Source: Clostridiales bacterium
GTDB lineage: Bacteria; Bacillota; Clostridia; Christensenellales; Borkfalkiaceae
DNA: 64,000 nucleotides
Reading direction: 5' to 3'
NCBI GenBank assembly: GCA_015055615.1
Contig: SVHT01000005.1
Span: forward strand, 1-64,000
This document shows, in pieces, positions 51,787 through 61,600 of this stretch (positions are counted from its first letter, which is position 1; each line of letters opens with the position of its first letter). The position numbers and the translations under genes are program-made. Below the pieces are notes generated by a model that searched no databases, was not told the DNA's origin, and saw nothing but the letters and a program-made list of their open reading frames with translations.

Positions 51787-52650
51787 TTGAACTTTGAAGA
51801 AAGTTTAAAGAGTAAAATAGTGGAAATTCCGCGCGGGGATAGCTTGTATCCTAAGGCGTGGGAAAGCTTGACGGACGCGCCCGAAAGGCTGTATGCGGTG
51901 GGCGACGTGTCCTTATTAAAGCGAAAAAAATTCGTCGTGATAGGTTCAAGGCGTACCCCCGCAAACGCAATGAAGTTGGGGGAAACGATTGCTAAGGAGT
52001 TATCTACGCGCTACGCAATCGTAACGGGCGCGGCGGACGGCGGGGACACGGCGGCGATTGTCGGCGGTTTGAAAAACGGCGTTATCTGTCTTTTGGCGGG
52101 CGGTTTTTCCGCGATACCGCAGGCGAACGTATCCCTTTTAGAAAGGGTGGCAAACGAGGGATTGCTGTTGTCCTTGCACCCCTACGAAACACCCGTGCGC
52201 TCCTTTTCCTACGAGTACCGCAATAAGTTTATGGCGGCGCTTGGCGAGGGGGTGTTGGTGCTTGGCGCGGGGGAAAAGAGCGGAGCGCTGATTACGGCGA
52301 AATACGCACAGGATTTTGCGAAAAAGATATTTGCGTTGCCCTATCCGCCCAATGCGGCGGCGGGCGCGGGCTGTAACGCCCTCATTAAAAAGGGCGGGTA
52401 TCTGACCGAGAGCGCGACGGACGTTTTTACCGCTTTTGGCGAGGACGTAGCCGAGCAAAAGACGAAGATAGAGCTTTCTGCTGACGAAGAAAAACTGTAT
52501 AACGCTCTGCAAGAAAACGGCGAGGGGCACGTGAACGAGCTGTCGGCGTCGACGGGAATTCCCGTGTTCAAGCTCCGCGCGGTGCTCTCTGCGTTAGAGA
52601 TAAAAGGTCTGATTGTGGCGCTTGGCGGGAACCGCTATTCGGTAGTATAA
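51787..52650 (+). CDS. dprA: DNA-processing protein DprA, short form with TTG start
   Basis: DprA protects and loads RecA onto incoming single-stranded DNA. The Rossmann-like domain is seen in VVIGSRRTPANAMKL, the modified SGxxxGID region VTGAADGGDTAAI, YRNKFMAALGEGVLVLGAGEKSGALITAKYA and FALPYPPNAAAGAGCNALI. A C-terminal winged helix ends it. The 287 residues lack the N-terminal SAM-like domain of many DprA proteins. The only SD (AAGGAG at 51772-51777) fits a TTG at 51787 (MNFEESLK). The VTGAADGGDT motif differs from the usual SGxARGID. Confidence 0.87.
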   Translation: MNFEESLKSKIVEIPRGDSLYPKAWESLTDAPERLYAVGDVSLLKRKKFVVIGSRRTPANAMKLGETIAKELSTRYAIVTGAADGGDTAAIVGGLKNGVICLLAGGFSAIPQANVSLLERVANEGLLLSLHPYETPVRSFSYEYRNKFMAALGEGVLVLGAGEKSGALITAKYAQDFAKKIFALPYPPNAAAGAGCNALIKKGGYLTESATDVFTAFGEDVAEQKTKIELSADEEKLYNALQENGEGHVNELSASTGIPVFKLRAVLSALEIKGLIVALGGNRYSVV

Positions 52651-52708
52651 ACCGCAAAAAAAGCGCGTATAACATAACAAGGTAAAAATTTTTTATAAGG
52701 AATATAGA

Positions 52709-55048
52709 ATGGATTTAATCATCGTAGAGTCGCCTTCCAAGGCGAAAACTATCACAAAGTACTTAAAAGGCAAATATCGCGTAGACGCGTCTGCGGGGCA
52801 TATCCGCGATTTGCCCGTGCATACGCTCGGTGTAGACGTAAAGAACAATTTTGAACCAAAATACGTCAATTCGGACGGAAAAGAGGACGTTATCCGCCGT
52901 TTGGTAGACGCGACGAAAAAAGCCGATCGCGTTTATCTTGCAACCGACCCTGATAGAGAGGGGGAGGCGATTGCTTGGCATTTGCAGACGGTGCTCGGTT
53001 TGGACGAAACGGGCGACAACCGTATTGAATTTAACGAAGTATCGCAACGCGCGATTGAAGAGGCACTCAAAACGCCCCGCCAAATCAATTACAGTTTGGT
53101 GGACGCGCAACAGGCGCGCCGAGTGCTCGACAGATTGGTGGGGTATAAACTCTCCACGCTTTTAAACCACAAAATCGAGGACAAAAAGGGGAACGGCAAA
53201 CGCACCCTTTCGGGGGGCAGAGTGCAATCGGTTGCCCTGCGTCTTTTGGTGGAACGCGAAAGAGAAATTGCGGCGTTCGTACCGCAGGAATATTGGAATT
53301 TAACGGCGGAGTTGCAAGATAAGCCCAAGGCATACGCGCCCTTTAAGGCGATGCTCGAAAAGAAAGGAACGAAGAAATATAAACCCTCGTCCGCAGACGA
53401 AACCGCGCAGGTTTTGGCGATAATAGAGCAGGGTAAATTCGTCGTAGCCAAGGTTAAAAAGACGGTGGCGAAAACGCACGCGCCCGCGCCTTTCACGACG
53501 AGTTCCTTGCAACAGGACGCGTCCAATAAATTGGGCTTAACCGCGCCCGAAACGATGAGCCTTGCGCAACATCTTTACGAAGGTATCGCGACGGAAAACG
53601 GCGACCACCTTGCGTTTATTACCTATATGAGAACGGACTCTGTGCGCGTATCGAAAGAGGCGCAGATGAAGGCGCTCGATAGAATTCGCGCGGTGTACGG
53701 GGAAGAATACGTGCCCGAAAAACCCAACTATTACGCGACGAAAAAGGGCGCGCAGGACGCGCACGAAGCGATTCGTCCTATTGACCTTGCAATGACGCCT
53801 GCCAAGGCGAAAACGTTGCTCGACAAAAAGCATTTTGCGCTGTATAAGCTCATTTACGAGCGTTTTTTGGCGTCGCAAATGGCAGAGGCAAAATACAACA
53901 GTATGCAAATGGAAATCGACAACAGCGGTTACGTCTTTAAGGCGAGCGGAAAGGTGTTGCTCTTTAAAGGCTTTACGGCGGTATATCAAGATTACAGCGC
54001 GAAAAAGGAGGACGAGGACGAAATCAACAGCGAAAAGCTGTTGCCCGATTTAAACGAAGGGGATATTCTCGACCTCGTCGGTATGAAAAAGGAACAAAAA
54101 TTCACCAAGCCCCCGATGCGTTACACAGACGCGTCCATTGTTAAAACCATGGAAGAAAAGGGGATTGGCAGACCGTCCACGTATGCGACCATCATCTCGA
54201 AATTGATGCAAAAGTACGTCAAAAAAGAGGGCAAATATATGGTGCCTACGCCCATTGCCTATGACGTAGTGGATATGCTTGTAAATTGCTTTAAGGACGT
54301 TATGGACGTTGGGTTTACGGCGGATATGGAAACCAAGCTCGACGATATCGAAGAAGGCGGTGTGGATTGGCGCGCGGTGATTGGAGATTTCTATCCCGGG
54401 TTTGAAAAGAACTTACGCGCGGCGTCTACCTACGGCGATAAGCTGACGGACGAGGTTTGCGGAAAATGCGGGCATTTTATGCTCCGCAGAATTGGTAAAT
54501 TCGGCAAATATCTCGCTTGCTCCAACTATCCCGAGTGTCAAAACATCATCAGCGAAAGCGAAGAGGAAGTCTCTGCGATTCGTTGCCCGAAATGTGGCGA
54601 AAACATGGTGGTAAAGAGCGGTAAGTTCGGTAAATTCTTGGCTTGCCCCAGCTATCCCGATTGCAAATCGACGATGTCGATGCCCTCGGACGAGGAACCC
54701 AAGCTTGCGGGGAAATGCCCCGATTGCGGGGCGGCAATGACGGTACGCAAATCCAAGAAAGGCAAGACCTATTACAGCTGTCTTGGTTATCCCGATTGCA
54801 AGTTTATGAGTTGGGACGTGCCGACGGGGGATAAATGTCCCGAATGCGCTGAGCCGCTTGTATATACGGCGACGGGCAATATCAAATGCAGCAGTAAAGA
54901 TTGTTTCTATAAGATAAAAGTGGATAAACCGAAATCTACCCGCGCGAAGACGGAGATGCAGGACGATTTTCTGCCTCCGCCCTTAGAAGAGCCTTTCTAT
55001 GACGATTACGAAGGGTGGTTCCCTGCGGATTATAACGATGAAAACTAA
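52709..55048 (+). CDS. topA: DNA topoisomerase I
   Basis: TopA relaxes negative supercoils as a type IA enzyme. The 779 residues show the TOPRIM domain (VESPSKAKTI, DPDREGEAIAWH), the active-site Tyr306 in FITYMRTDSVR, and four C-terminal zinc-ribbon-like units: CGKCGHFML, CPKCGENMV, CPDCGAAMT and CPECAEPLV, the last with changed spacing. The C-terminus is acidic (FYDDYEGWFPADYNDEN). Its last 11 bases overlap trmFO. Confidence 0.97.
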   Translation: MDLIIVESPSKAKTITKYLKGKYRVDASAGHIRDLPVHTLGVDVKNNFEPKYVNSDGKEDVIRRLVDATKKADRVYLATDPDREGEAIAWHLQTVLGLDETGDNRIEFNEVSQRAIEEALKTPRQINYSLVDAQQARRVLDRLVGYKLSTLLNHKIEDKKGNGKRTLSGGRVQSVALRLLVEREREIAAFVPQEYWNLTAELQDKPKAYAPFKAMLEKKGTKKYKPSSADETAQVLAIIEQGKFVVAKVKKTVAKTHAPAPFTTSSLQQDASNKLGLTAPETMSLAQHLYEGIATENGDHLAFITYMRTDSVRVSKEAQMKALDRIRAVYGEEYVPEKPNYYATKKGAQDAHEAIRPIDLAMTPAKAKTLLDKKHFALYKLIYERFLASQMAEAKYNSMQMEIDNSGYVFKASGKVLLFKGFTAVYQDYSAKKEDEDEINSEKLLPDLNEGDILDLVGMKKEQKFTKPPMRYTDASIVKTMEEKGIGRPSTYATIISKLMQKYVKKEGKYMVPTPIAYDVVDMLVNCFKDVMDVGFTADMETKLDDIEEGGVDWRAVIGDFYPGFEKNLRAASTYGDKLTDEVCGKCGHFMLRRIGKFGKYLACSNYPECQNIISESEEEVSAIRCPKCGENMVVKSGKFGKFLACPSYPDCKSTMSMPSDEEPKLAGKCPDCGAAMTVRKSKKGKTYYSCLGYPDCKFMSWDVPTGDKCPECAEPLVYTATGNIKCSSKDCFYKIKVDKPKSTRAKTEMQDDFLPPPLEEPFYDDYEGWFPADYNDEN

Positions 55049-56375
55049 GGCAAAGGCGCTCGTTATTGGGGGTGGTTTGGCGGGTAGCGAGGCGGCGTAT
55101 TACCTCGCGTCCCACGGCATACCCACCACCCTAATCGAGATGAAACCAAAAAAATTCACGCCCGCGCACGAGAGCGAAAATTACGGGGAGTTGGTTTGTT
55201 CCAACTCCTTAAAAAGCAACGACGTGTACGCGAACGCTTGCGGACTGTTGAAACAGGAGATGCGTTTGCTCGGCTCGATGATTATTGAGGCGGCGGACAA
55301 AACGAGCGTTCCCGCAGGCGCGGCGCTCGCCGTCGATAGGGATAAATTTTCGGCGTATATCACGGAAAAATTGAAAAACTGTCCCAATTTGACTTTACAA
55401 AGCGGCGAAGTGGAAACCCTTCCGAATATCGAAAAGGAGGGGGACGTGTACGCAATCATTGCGACGGGACCGCTCACGAGCGAACCGCTCAGCGAGAGCA
55501 TACGGACGGCGTTTGGCGGTGGCTTGCATTTTTACGACGCGTCCGCGCCGATTATTTCGGCGGAGAGCGTGGATATGTCTTGCGCGTTTACGGGGGATAG
55601 ATACGGCAAGGGCACGGGCGATTATATCAACTGTCCTATGGACAAGGACGAATATTACGCCTTTGTGGACGAGCTGTTGGCGGCGGAAAAAGCGGAGCTT
55701 CACGCCTTTGAAAAGCGGGAAATTTTCGAGGGCTGTATGCCGATTGAGGTAATGGCGAGCCGAGGCAGAGATACCCTTAGATACGGTACGTTAAAGCCCA
55801 TAGGGCTTTACGGGGAGGACGGAAGACGTCCGTACGCCGTGTTGCAGCTGAGAAAAGAGAACGAGGCGGGGACTTGTTATAACCTCGTCGGTTTTCAGAC
55901 GAATTTAAAATTCCCCGAACAAAAGCGGGTGTTTTCGATGATTCCCGCGCTGAAAAACGCCGAGTTTTTGCGCTATGGCGTTATGCACAGAAATACGTAT
56001 ATTCAATCCCCTGACGTTTTAAATCGCGATTTTTCGTGTAAGAATAATAGACGGATGTTTTTTGCAGGGCAAATCACGGGCGTTGAGGGGTACGTGGAAA
56101 GCGCGGCAAGCGGTCTTTTGGCGGCTATCCATATCACGGACGAAGTGTTGGCGCGCGCGCCCCACGTCTTTGACGAGCGTACGGTTTGCGGGGCTTTGGA
56201 AACGCATATTTCCACTCCGACGAAAGATTTTCAGCCCATGAACGCGAATTTTGGAATTTTATCCCCCTTGCCCGTCCGTATCAAGGACAAAAAGGAACGG
56301 TATAAAACCCTTGCGGAGCGGGCTTTGGAAACCGTCCGCGCGGAAATTGCAAAAAACGACGAAAAAAACAGGTAA
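55038..56375 (+). CDS. trmFO: Methylenetetrahydrofolate-tRNA-(uracil-5-)-methyltransferase TrmFO
   Basis: TrmFO methylates U54 of tRNA using folate and FAD. The 445 residues have the FAD motif VIGGGLAGSEAAYYLASHG, the family sequences FTPAHESENYGELVCSNSL, ADKTSVPAGAALAVDR and the catalytic region CPMDKDEYYAFVDELL. A later FFAGQITGVEGYVESAASGL motif binds FAD. The frame is open from 54999, but ATG 55038 is the first in-family start; it overlaps topA by 11 nt. The topA-trmFO-hslVU order is characteristic of Bacillota. Confidence 0.97.
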   Translation: MKTKAKALVIGGGLAGSEAAYYLASHGIPTTLIEMKPKKFTPAHESENYGELVCSNSLKSNDVYANACGLLKQEMRLLGSMIIEAADKTSVPAGAALAVDRDKFSAYITEKLKNCPNLTLQSGEVETLPNIEKEGDVYAIIATGPLTSEPLSESIRTAFGGGLHFYDASAPIISAESVDMSCAFTGDRYGKGTGDYINCPMDKDEYYAFVDELLAAEKAELHAFEKREIFEGCMPIEVMASRGRDTLRYGTLKPIGLYGEDGRRPYAVLQLRKENEAGTCYNLVGFQTNLKFPEQKRVFSMIPALKNAEFLRYGVMHRNTYIQSPDVLNRDFSCKNNRRMFFAGQITGVEGYVESAASGLLAAIHITDEVLARAPHVFDERTVCGALETHISTPTKDFQPMNANFGILSPLPVRIKDKKERYKTLAERALETVRAEIAKNDEKNR

Positions 56376-56387
56376 GGAAGTAAGTGT

Positions 56388-56990
56388 ATGGAATTTAGAG
56401 GAACGACGATTTGCGCGGTCAAAAAGAACGGCGTGACGGCGATTGCTGGCGACGGTCAGGTTACGATGGGCGAATCGGTTATTTTTAAAAACACGGCGGT
56501 CAAGGTGCGCCGTATTTTTGGCGGTAAGGTCATTTTGGGCTTTGCAGGCTCGGTGACGGACGCGTTTGCGCTCACGGAAAGATTCGAGGGCATGCTGAAC
56601 AAGTTCGGCGGTAATTTGATGCGTTCGGCGGTGGAGCTTGCCGAGCTTTGGCGCAGCGATAAAATCGGCAGAAAATTGGACGCAATGATGATTACGGCGG
56701 ACGCAAACACCCTGCTTATTTTGTCGGGTACGGGCGAGGTTATCGAGCCGGACGAGGGGGTATGCGCTATCGGTAGCGGTGGCAATTACGCCTTGGCGGC
56801 GGCGCGCGCGCTCTATCAAGAAACGGACTACGATGCGGAGACGATTGCGAAAAAGTCGCTGAAAATCGCCTCGGAAATTTGCGTATTTACCAACGATAAT
56901 ATCCGTTGCGAAACGGTGGGCGAGGCGCAAGAAAAGACGGCAAAACCCGCTAAAAAAGGGCAGAAAAAGGCTGAAAAGGAGGACGAATAA
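56388..56990 (+). CDS. hslV: ATP-dependent protease peptidase subunit HslV
   Basis: HslV forms the two stacked hexameric proteolytic rings of HslUV. The N-terminal nucleophile Thr is in [11 protein letters not shown] (T6 or T7 after processing), followed by AGDGQVTMG and [12 protein letters not shown]. The core is about 175 residues; the last 25 ([18 protein letters not shown]) are a Lys/Glu-rich extension not usual in the family. The stop and the hslU start share one base. Confidence 0.95.
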   Translation: MEFRGTTICAVKKNGVTAIAGDGQVTMGESVIFKNTAVKVRRIFGGKVILGFAGSVTDAFALTERFEGMLNKFGGNLMRSAVELAELWRSDKIGRKLDAMMITADANTLLILSGTGEVIEPDEGVCAIGSGGNYALAAARALYQETDYDAETIAKKSLKIASEICVFTNDNIRCETVGEAQEKTAKPAKKGQKKAEKEDE

Positions 56991-58297
56991 TGGATTTATC
57001 CCCCAAGCAAATCGTATATAAATTAGATAAATATATCATCGGGCAAGAAGAGGCGAAAAAGGCGGTGGCAATTGCCCTTCGCAACCGTTACCGTCGCGCG
57101 CAGTTGCCTGCGGAAATCCGCGAGGAAATCACGCCTAAAAATATCATTATGAAAGGCCCGACGGGGGTTGGTAAAACGGAGATTGCAAGGCGACTTGCTA
57201 AGCTCGTAAAAGCCCCTTTCGTGAAAGTTGAAGCGACAAAATATACCGAAGTTGGGTACGTGGGCAAGGACGTCGAGGGTATGATTCGCGACCTTGCGGA
57301 ATGCGCGTACCGTCTTGTAAAGGCGGAAAAGGCAGACGAGGTAAAGGCAAAAGCGACCTCTGCCGCGGAAAAACGCCTTGTCAAGGTGCTTTACGATGCA
57401 AAGAAAGAGGAGCGCAATCATCAGGACAAGGAAGAGTTTGAAAACGCTCTTTTAGAGGGCTTGCGTAAGGGCGAATACGACAATTTCATGGTGGAAATGG
57501 AGGTGTCGGACGAACCGCAGCCTATGGAGCTGGTGCCCGGTGGCGCGGCGATTTCCATCGGCAGTATCTTTGGCGATATGTTCCAAAACAAGATGAAAAA
57601 ACGCCGTTTAAGCGTGCGTGAGGCTTTCCAAATTGCGCTTGCGGAAGAATCGGAAAAGCTGATGGACGAGGACGCGATTAAGGCGGAGGCGTTATATCGC
57701 GCGGAAAACGACGGCATTGTGTTTATCGATGAAATCGATAAGATTGCGGGTAAGGGCAACCGTAGCGGCGCAGACGTGTCTAGAGAGGGCGTGCAAAGGG
57801 ATATTCTTCCCATTGTCGAAGGCTCGACGGTCGTGACCAAATACGGCCCGATTAAGACGGACTTTATTCTCTTCATCGCGGCGGGCGCGTTCCACGTGGC
57901 GGCGGTGGAGGACCTTATTCCCGAACTCCAAGGCCGTTTCCCCGTTTCGGTGGAATTGAAGAGCCTTACCAAAGAAGATTTTATCAAAATTTTAACGGAG
58001 ACGGAAAATTCGCTCACCTTCCAATACAGCCAACTGCTCAGCGTGGATAACATCAATTTGGAATTTGACGATGGCGCAATCGAACGGATTGCGGAGGTGT
58101 CGGAGGAGCTGAACTTGACGTCCGAGGACATTGGCGCGCGCCGTTTGCATACGGTTATGGAATACCTTTTGGAGGATATTTCCTTTAACGCAGGTGGCGA
58201 TTATCCGATGTTTACCTTAAAAATCGACAAAAAATACGTGGACGAACATTTGCAAAAATTGACGGGCGATCGCAATTTGAAGAAATACGTTTTATAA
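56990..58297 (+). CDS. hslU: ATP-dependent protease ATPase subunit HslU
   Basis: HslU is the AAA+ unfoldase for HslV. The 435 residues show Walker A GPTGVGKTE (56-64), VGYVGKDVEGMIRDL, the inserted I domain (about 110-220), Walker B IVFIDEIDKI, and the arginine/sensor region ELQGRFPVSVEL. The C-terminus KKYVL inserts into HslV pockets. It is coupled with hslV by a 1-nt overlap and an AAGGAGG SD inside hslV. Confidence 0.97.
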   Translation: MDLSPKQIVYKLDKYIIGQEEAKKAVAIALRNRYRRAQLPAEIREEITPKNIIMKGPTGVGKTEIARRLAKLVKAPFVKVEATKYTEVGYVGKDVEGMIRDLAECAYRLVKAEKADEVKAKATSAAEKRLVKVLYDAKKEERNHQDKEEFENALLEGLRKGEYDNFMVEMEVSDEPQPMELVPGGAAISIGSIFGDMFQNKMKKRRLSVREAFQIALAEESEKLMDEDAIKAEALYRAENDGIVFIDEIDKIAGKGNRSGADVSREGVQRDILPIVEGSTVVTKYGPIKTDFILFIAAGAFHVAAVEDLIPELQGRFPVSVELKSLTKEDFIKILTETENSLTFQYSQLLSVDNINLEFDDGAIERIAEVSEELNLTSEDIGARRLHTVMEYLLEDISFNAGGDYPMFTLKIDKKYVDEHLQKLTGDRNLKKYVL

Positions 58298-58319
58298 AAA
58301 ATATTTAGGAAAAAACACT

Positions 58320-59570
58320 ATGATTAATATCCCTAAGGGCACGAAGGACGTTCTGCCCCAAGACAGTTACAAATGGCAATACGTGGAAAGTACGGCGCGC
58401 GAAGTGGCGGAGCTGTTCAATCTCAAAGAGATACGTACCCCCACCTTTGAACATACCGAGCTCTTTCAGCGCGGTGTGGGGGACACCACCGATATCGTGA
58501 CCAAGGAGATGTATACCTTTAAGGACAAGGGCGATCGGTCGATTACGTTGAAACCCGAGGGTACGGCAGGTACGGTGCGTTCGTTTATCGAGAGCGGGCT
58601 TGCAAACGGCGTTTTGCCTGCAAAAATGTACTATATCACGCCTGCGTTCCGTTATGAACGCCCGCAGGCGGGCAGACTGCGCGAATTCCACCAATTCGGC
58701 GTGGAAATTTTCGGCGCGAAAGGCGCGCAGACGGATGCGGAAGCGATTGTTATGGCGGATACCCTTTTGAAAAAGCTGGGGCTGAACGTCAAACTGTATA
58801 TCAACTCGATTGGCTGTCCTACTTGCCGCGCGGCGTTTAATAAGGCGCTGAAAGAGTTTTTCGAGCCCAACCTTGAAAATCTTTGCTACGATTGCAAGGC
58901 GCGCTATGCGAAAAACCCCTTGCGCTTGCTCGATTGCAAGGAAGAAAACTGCAAAAAAATCAATGCGAACGCGCCGTCCATTTTGGACTACCTCTGTAAA
59001 GAGTGTTCGGCGCATTTTGAAGAGCTGAAAACCTGTTTAGATTTGGCGGGCGCGGCGTACGAAATCGACCCCCGTATCGTTCGCGGACTCGATTATTACA
59101 CGCGTAGCGTGTTTGAGTTCGTGTCGACCTCGATTGGCGCGCAGGGTACGGTATGCGCGGGGGGCAGATACGACGGCTTGATTGCGGAGCTGGGCGGAAA
59201 CCCGATGCCTGCGGTCGGTTTTGCGGCGGGCATAGAAAGATTGCTGATTGTTATGGAGCAGACGGGGGTGGAAATTCCCGCGCCCAAATGCCCCACGGTG
59301 TATATCGCGGGTATGGACGGCGAGTGTCGTAAAAAGGCGTTCGAGCTGGCGATTGCGCTCCGTAGCAAGGGTATTTTTGTGGAAATCGACCATATGGAAC
59401 GTTCGGTAAAGGCGCAGTTTAAGTACGCGGACAAGCTGGGCGCGAAATACGTGGCGGTGATTGGCGGAAACGAGCTTGCCGAAGGCAAGGCAAACGTCAA
59501 GTGTATGGCGACGGGCGAAAGCGAAAGCGTGGCTTTTGCGGACATGGCGACATATTTTTTGACGAAATAA
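58320..59570 (+). CDS. hisS: Histidyl-tRNA synthetase
   Basis: HisRS is a class II synthetase. The 416 residues have motif 1 region LPQDSYKWQYVE, motif 2 YRYERPQAGRLREFHQFGVE, the histidine-specific RIVRGLDYYTRSVFEF region and motif 3 AAGIERLL, plus a C-terminal anticodon-binding domain (about 330-416). A Cys-containing insertion (CPTCRAAF, CYDCKARYAK, CLCKECSA; about 160-230) could bind zinc, a variant seen in some Clostridia-type HisRS. It follows hslU by 22 nt. Confidence 0.96.
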   Translation: MINIPKGTKDVLPQDSYKWQYVESTAREVAELFNLKEIRTPTFEHTELFQRGVGDTTDIVTKEMYTFKDKGDRSITLKPEGTAGTVRSFIESGLANGVLPAKMYYITPAFRYERPQAGRLREFHQFGVEIFGAKGAQTDAEAIVMADTLLKKLGLNVKLYINSIGCPTCRAAFNKALKEFFEPNLENLCYDCKARYAKNPLRLLDCKEENCKKINANAPSILDYLCKECSAHFEELKTCLDLAGAAYEIDPRIVRGLDYYTRSVFEFVSTSIGAQGTVCAGGRYDGLIAELGGNPMPAVGFAAGIERLLIVMEQTGVEIPAPKCPTVYIAGMDGECRKKAFELAIALRSKGIFVEIDHMERSVKAQFKYADKLGAKYVAVIGGNELAEGKANVKCMATGESESVAFADMATYFLTK

Positions 59571-59597
59571 CGGAAGATAAAATAGGAGGGAAATATT

Positions 59598-59921
59598 ATG
59601 GTAAAATACGTAAATGCGGCAGGGCTGGAAGAACTGATTGCGACATCGAAGTTGCCGGTCTTTTGTGATTTTTGGGCGAGCTGGTGCGGTCCTTGCAGAA
59701 TGCTTGCGCCCGTTTTTGAAGATATTTCGGACAAGTACGAGGGCGAGGCGGTTTTTGTGAAGATTGACATAGACGAAGAGGACAGCGAGGCGGCGGCAAT
59801 CAAATACGGCATTTCGTCTATTCCGAACATTATCGTGTTCAAGGACGGAAAGCCCGTGGCGAATAACCTTGGTTTCGTGCCCGAGGCGGTGTTGGAGTCT
59901 TTTGTAAAAAACAACCTTTAA
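59598..59921 (+). CDS. trxA: Thioredoxin
   Basis: The 107-residue protein has the redox site WASWCGPCR (C30 and C33), the cis-Pro region [13 protein letters not shown] and typical thioredoxin length. It reduces disulfides in the cytosol. It follows hisS by 27 nt with an SD AGGAGGG and is probably in the same run of genes. Confidence 0.95.
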   Translation: MVKYVNAAGLEELIATSKLPVFCDFWASWCGPCRMLAPVFEDISDKYEGEAVFVKIDIDEEDSEAAAIKYGISSIPNIIVFKDGKPVANNLGFVPEAVLESFVKNNL

Positions 59922-59977
59922 TTATTAATAAAGAAAAAAGGCAGATATTCTGCGTAGAGAAAAAGGAGCAACGTCTT

Positions 59978-60703
59978 ATGAAGAAAACGAAAAAAATAGG
60001 GGCGCTTATTTTGGCACTTGGTGTATTTAGCGCGGTAGGTTTTACCTCTTGCGGTGGCGATGGAGTAAAAGGAAATAATAGCGGTTCTTCCGCTTCAGAA
60101 AGCAGTAGCGCCGTGGACGGCGAAGATGGAAAAATGGCGTCGGAAGATTGGGAGACGGTAATTTCCGCCTTTCTTGCAACGGATAACGTGACTTATTGTG
60201 CCGACGTAACACAAGTGAGAACGAGCCGTAATTTGGAATGGGTAGGAACGCAGACAGCGAAACTTGCGGATGGCGTTAGCTACGTTATGGAAGTTTTTAC
60301 GGAAACCTATAACGGCGAAGTGTTGGAAGGCTCGGAAGAATGGTACATATACGAGAAAAACGGTTTGACGCTTCAAATGTACAGGGATTCCTACGAAACG
60401 ACGGAGTGGGCGTTGACTCAATATGACAATCCCTATTATGCTCCGACGATTGTGGGGGAGGCTTTGAGCAAGATAGCGTTAACCGAAGACGCTTTGGCTC
60501 GTTATGATGCGTTTAGCTATGATAAGATGTCTAACGAATACAGCATGACGGATAATGGGGTAACCATAAAGTTGACGATTAAAGGCGACAAGGTTGAGAA
60601 ATTAAGCTTTTATGAAGGAACGGAGAGCGGTTATACAGACGTAAGATACACCTTTTCGGATTACGGAGTAACGGTAATTGGTGAAATTCCTTCTTTGGAA
60701 TAA
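59978..60703 (+). CDS. Putative lipoprotein
   Basis: The 241 residues start with a lipoprotein signal (MKKTKKIGALILALGVFSAV) and lipobox GFTSC with Cys25, followed by a Gly/Ser/Asn linker. The mature part (about 55-241) is a beta-rich domain with repeated Tyr/Thr strands (VTYCADVTQVRTSRNLEW, MEVFTETYNGEVL, SGYTDVRYTFSDYG) that resembles LolA-like or similar extracytoplasmic beta sheets; the family is not recognised. An AAGGAG SD precedes it. It is anchored outside the membrane, last before a terminator. Confidence 0.75.
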   Translation: MKKTKKIGALILALGVFSAVGFTSCGGDGVKGNNSGSSASESSSAVDGEDGKMASEDWETVISAFLATDNVTYCADVTQVRTSRNLEWVGTQTAKLADGVSYVMEVFTETYNGEVLEGSEEWYIYEKNGLTLQMYRDSYETTEWALTQYDNPYYAPTIVGEALSKIALTEDALARYDAFSYDKMSNEYSMTDNGVTIKLTIKGDKVEKLSFYEGTESGYTDVRYTFSDYGVTVIGEIPSLE

Positions 60704-60767
60704 GATACTTTATGAAAAAGACGTCGAATCTATCATAGTAGGCGGTTCGATTGAAAAACGAAATAGA

Positions 60768-60798
60768 AAAAACCCGACGGGGCGTCCGTCGGGTTTTC
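60768..60798. terminator. Bidirectional terminator between lipoprotein and rubrerythrin genes
   Basis: AACCCGACGG/CCGTCGGGTT (60771-60780 with 60785-60794), flanked by an A run and TTTT. Confidence 0.85.
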
Positions 60799-60864
60799 TA
60801 TTATATTGTGTGATCGCTTTTTTTGTCTTGCGACAAAACGGAGCGATTTCCGTATCTAAGGAAA

Positions 60865-61503
60865 TTAATAATTTTCCGCTCTTACCTGGAAATATGCCTG
60901 AGGATGCGCGCAGATAGGGCAAACTTCGGGCGCTTTCTTGCCGACTACGATATGACCGCAGTTGGAGCATTGCCATACGGCGTCGCCGTCCTTCGAGAAT
61001 ACGAGGTCGCCCTTAACGTTCGCAAGGAGTTTTCTGTATCTTTCTTCGTGTTCCTTTTCGATAGCTGCAACACCTTCAAAAAGCTTAGCGATATCTTCAA
61101 AGCCTTCTTCGTGAGCAACCTTTGCAAACCCGTCGTACATATCCGTCCATTCGTAGTTTTCGCCCATAGCCGCTTCCAAAAGGTTTTCTGCGGTGGAGGA
61201 GATTTCGCCGCCGTTCAACAGCTTGAACCAAATTTTAGCGTGTTCCTGTTCGTTCTTTGCCGTTTCTTCAAAAATAGCCGCGATCTGTACGAAACCTTCT
61301 TTCTTCGCTTTGCTTGCAAAGTAGGTGTATTTGTTTCTCGCCTGCGATTCGCCTGCGAAAGCCGCCTGCAAATTCGCTTCCGTCTTGCTGCCTTTCAATA
61401 CGGGCTGTTTTTCAAACTTACCGCTTTGCTTGCAAACGGGGCAAACTTCAGGAGCGCTGTCGCCTTCTACTACGTGGTTACAAACCGAACATTTGAATTT
61501 CAT
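60865..61503 (-). CDS. Rubrerythrin with rubredoxin-like sites at both ends
   Basis: Rubrerythrin reduces H2O2 in anaerobes. The 212 residues start with a rubredoxin-like site ([10 protein letters not shown]...EVCPVCK; C5, C8, C21, C24), then a four-helix di-iron domain ([28 protein letters not shown], and a second half with [14 protein letters not shown]). They end with a second rubredoxin site (WQCSNCGH...EVCPICAHP). Most have only one rubredoxin domain. ATG 61503 is chosen because GAGG fits it better than the TTG at 61509. Confidence 0.95.
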   Translation of the reverse strand: MKFKCSVCNHVVEGDSAPEVCPVCKQSGKFEKQPVLKGSKTEANLQAAFAGESQARNKYTYFASKAKKEGFVQIAAIFEETAKNEQEHAKIWFKLLNGGEISSTAENLLEAAMGENYEWTDMYDGFAKVAHEEGFEDIAKLFEGVAAIEKEHEERYRKLLANVKGDLVFSKDGDAVWQCSNCGHIVVGKKAPEVCPICAHPQAYFQVRAENY

Positions 61504-61571
61504 AATCAATACCTCATTTATCTTTATTTTTTTGTTTTACTTATTAGGACTAAGTTTCATTAACTGAATAT

Positions 61572-61600
61572 AGTATAATATAAAAAAATGTATTTGTCAA
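61572..61600 (-). promoter_or_regulatory. Promoter of rubrerythrin
   Basis: On the minus strand, TTGACA (61600-61595), a 17-nt spacer and TATACT (61577-61572). An imperfect dyad ACTTA-N7-TAAGT (61539-61555) lies in the leader and could be an operator. Confidence 0.82.
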
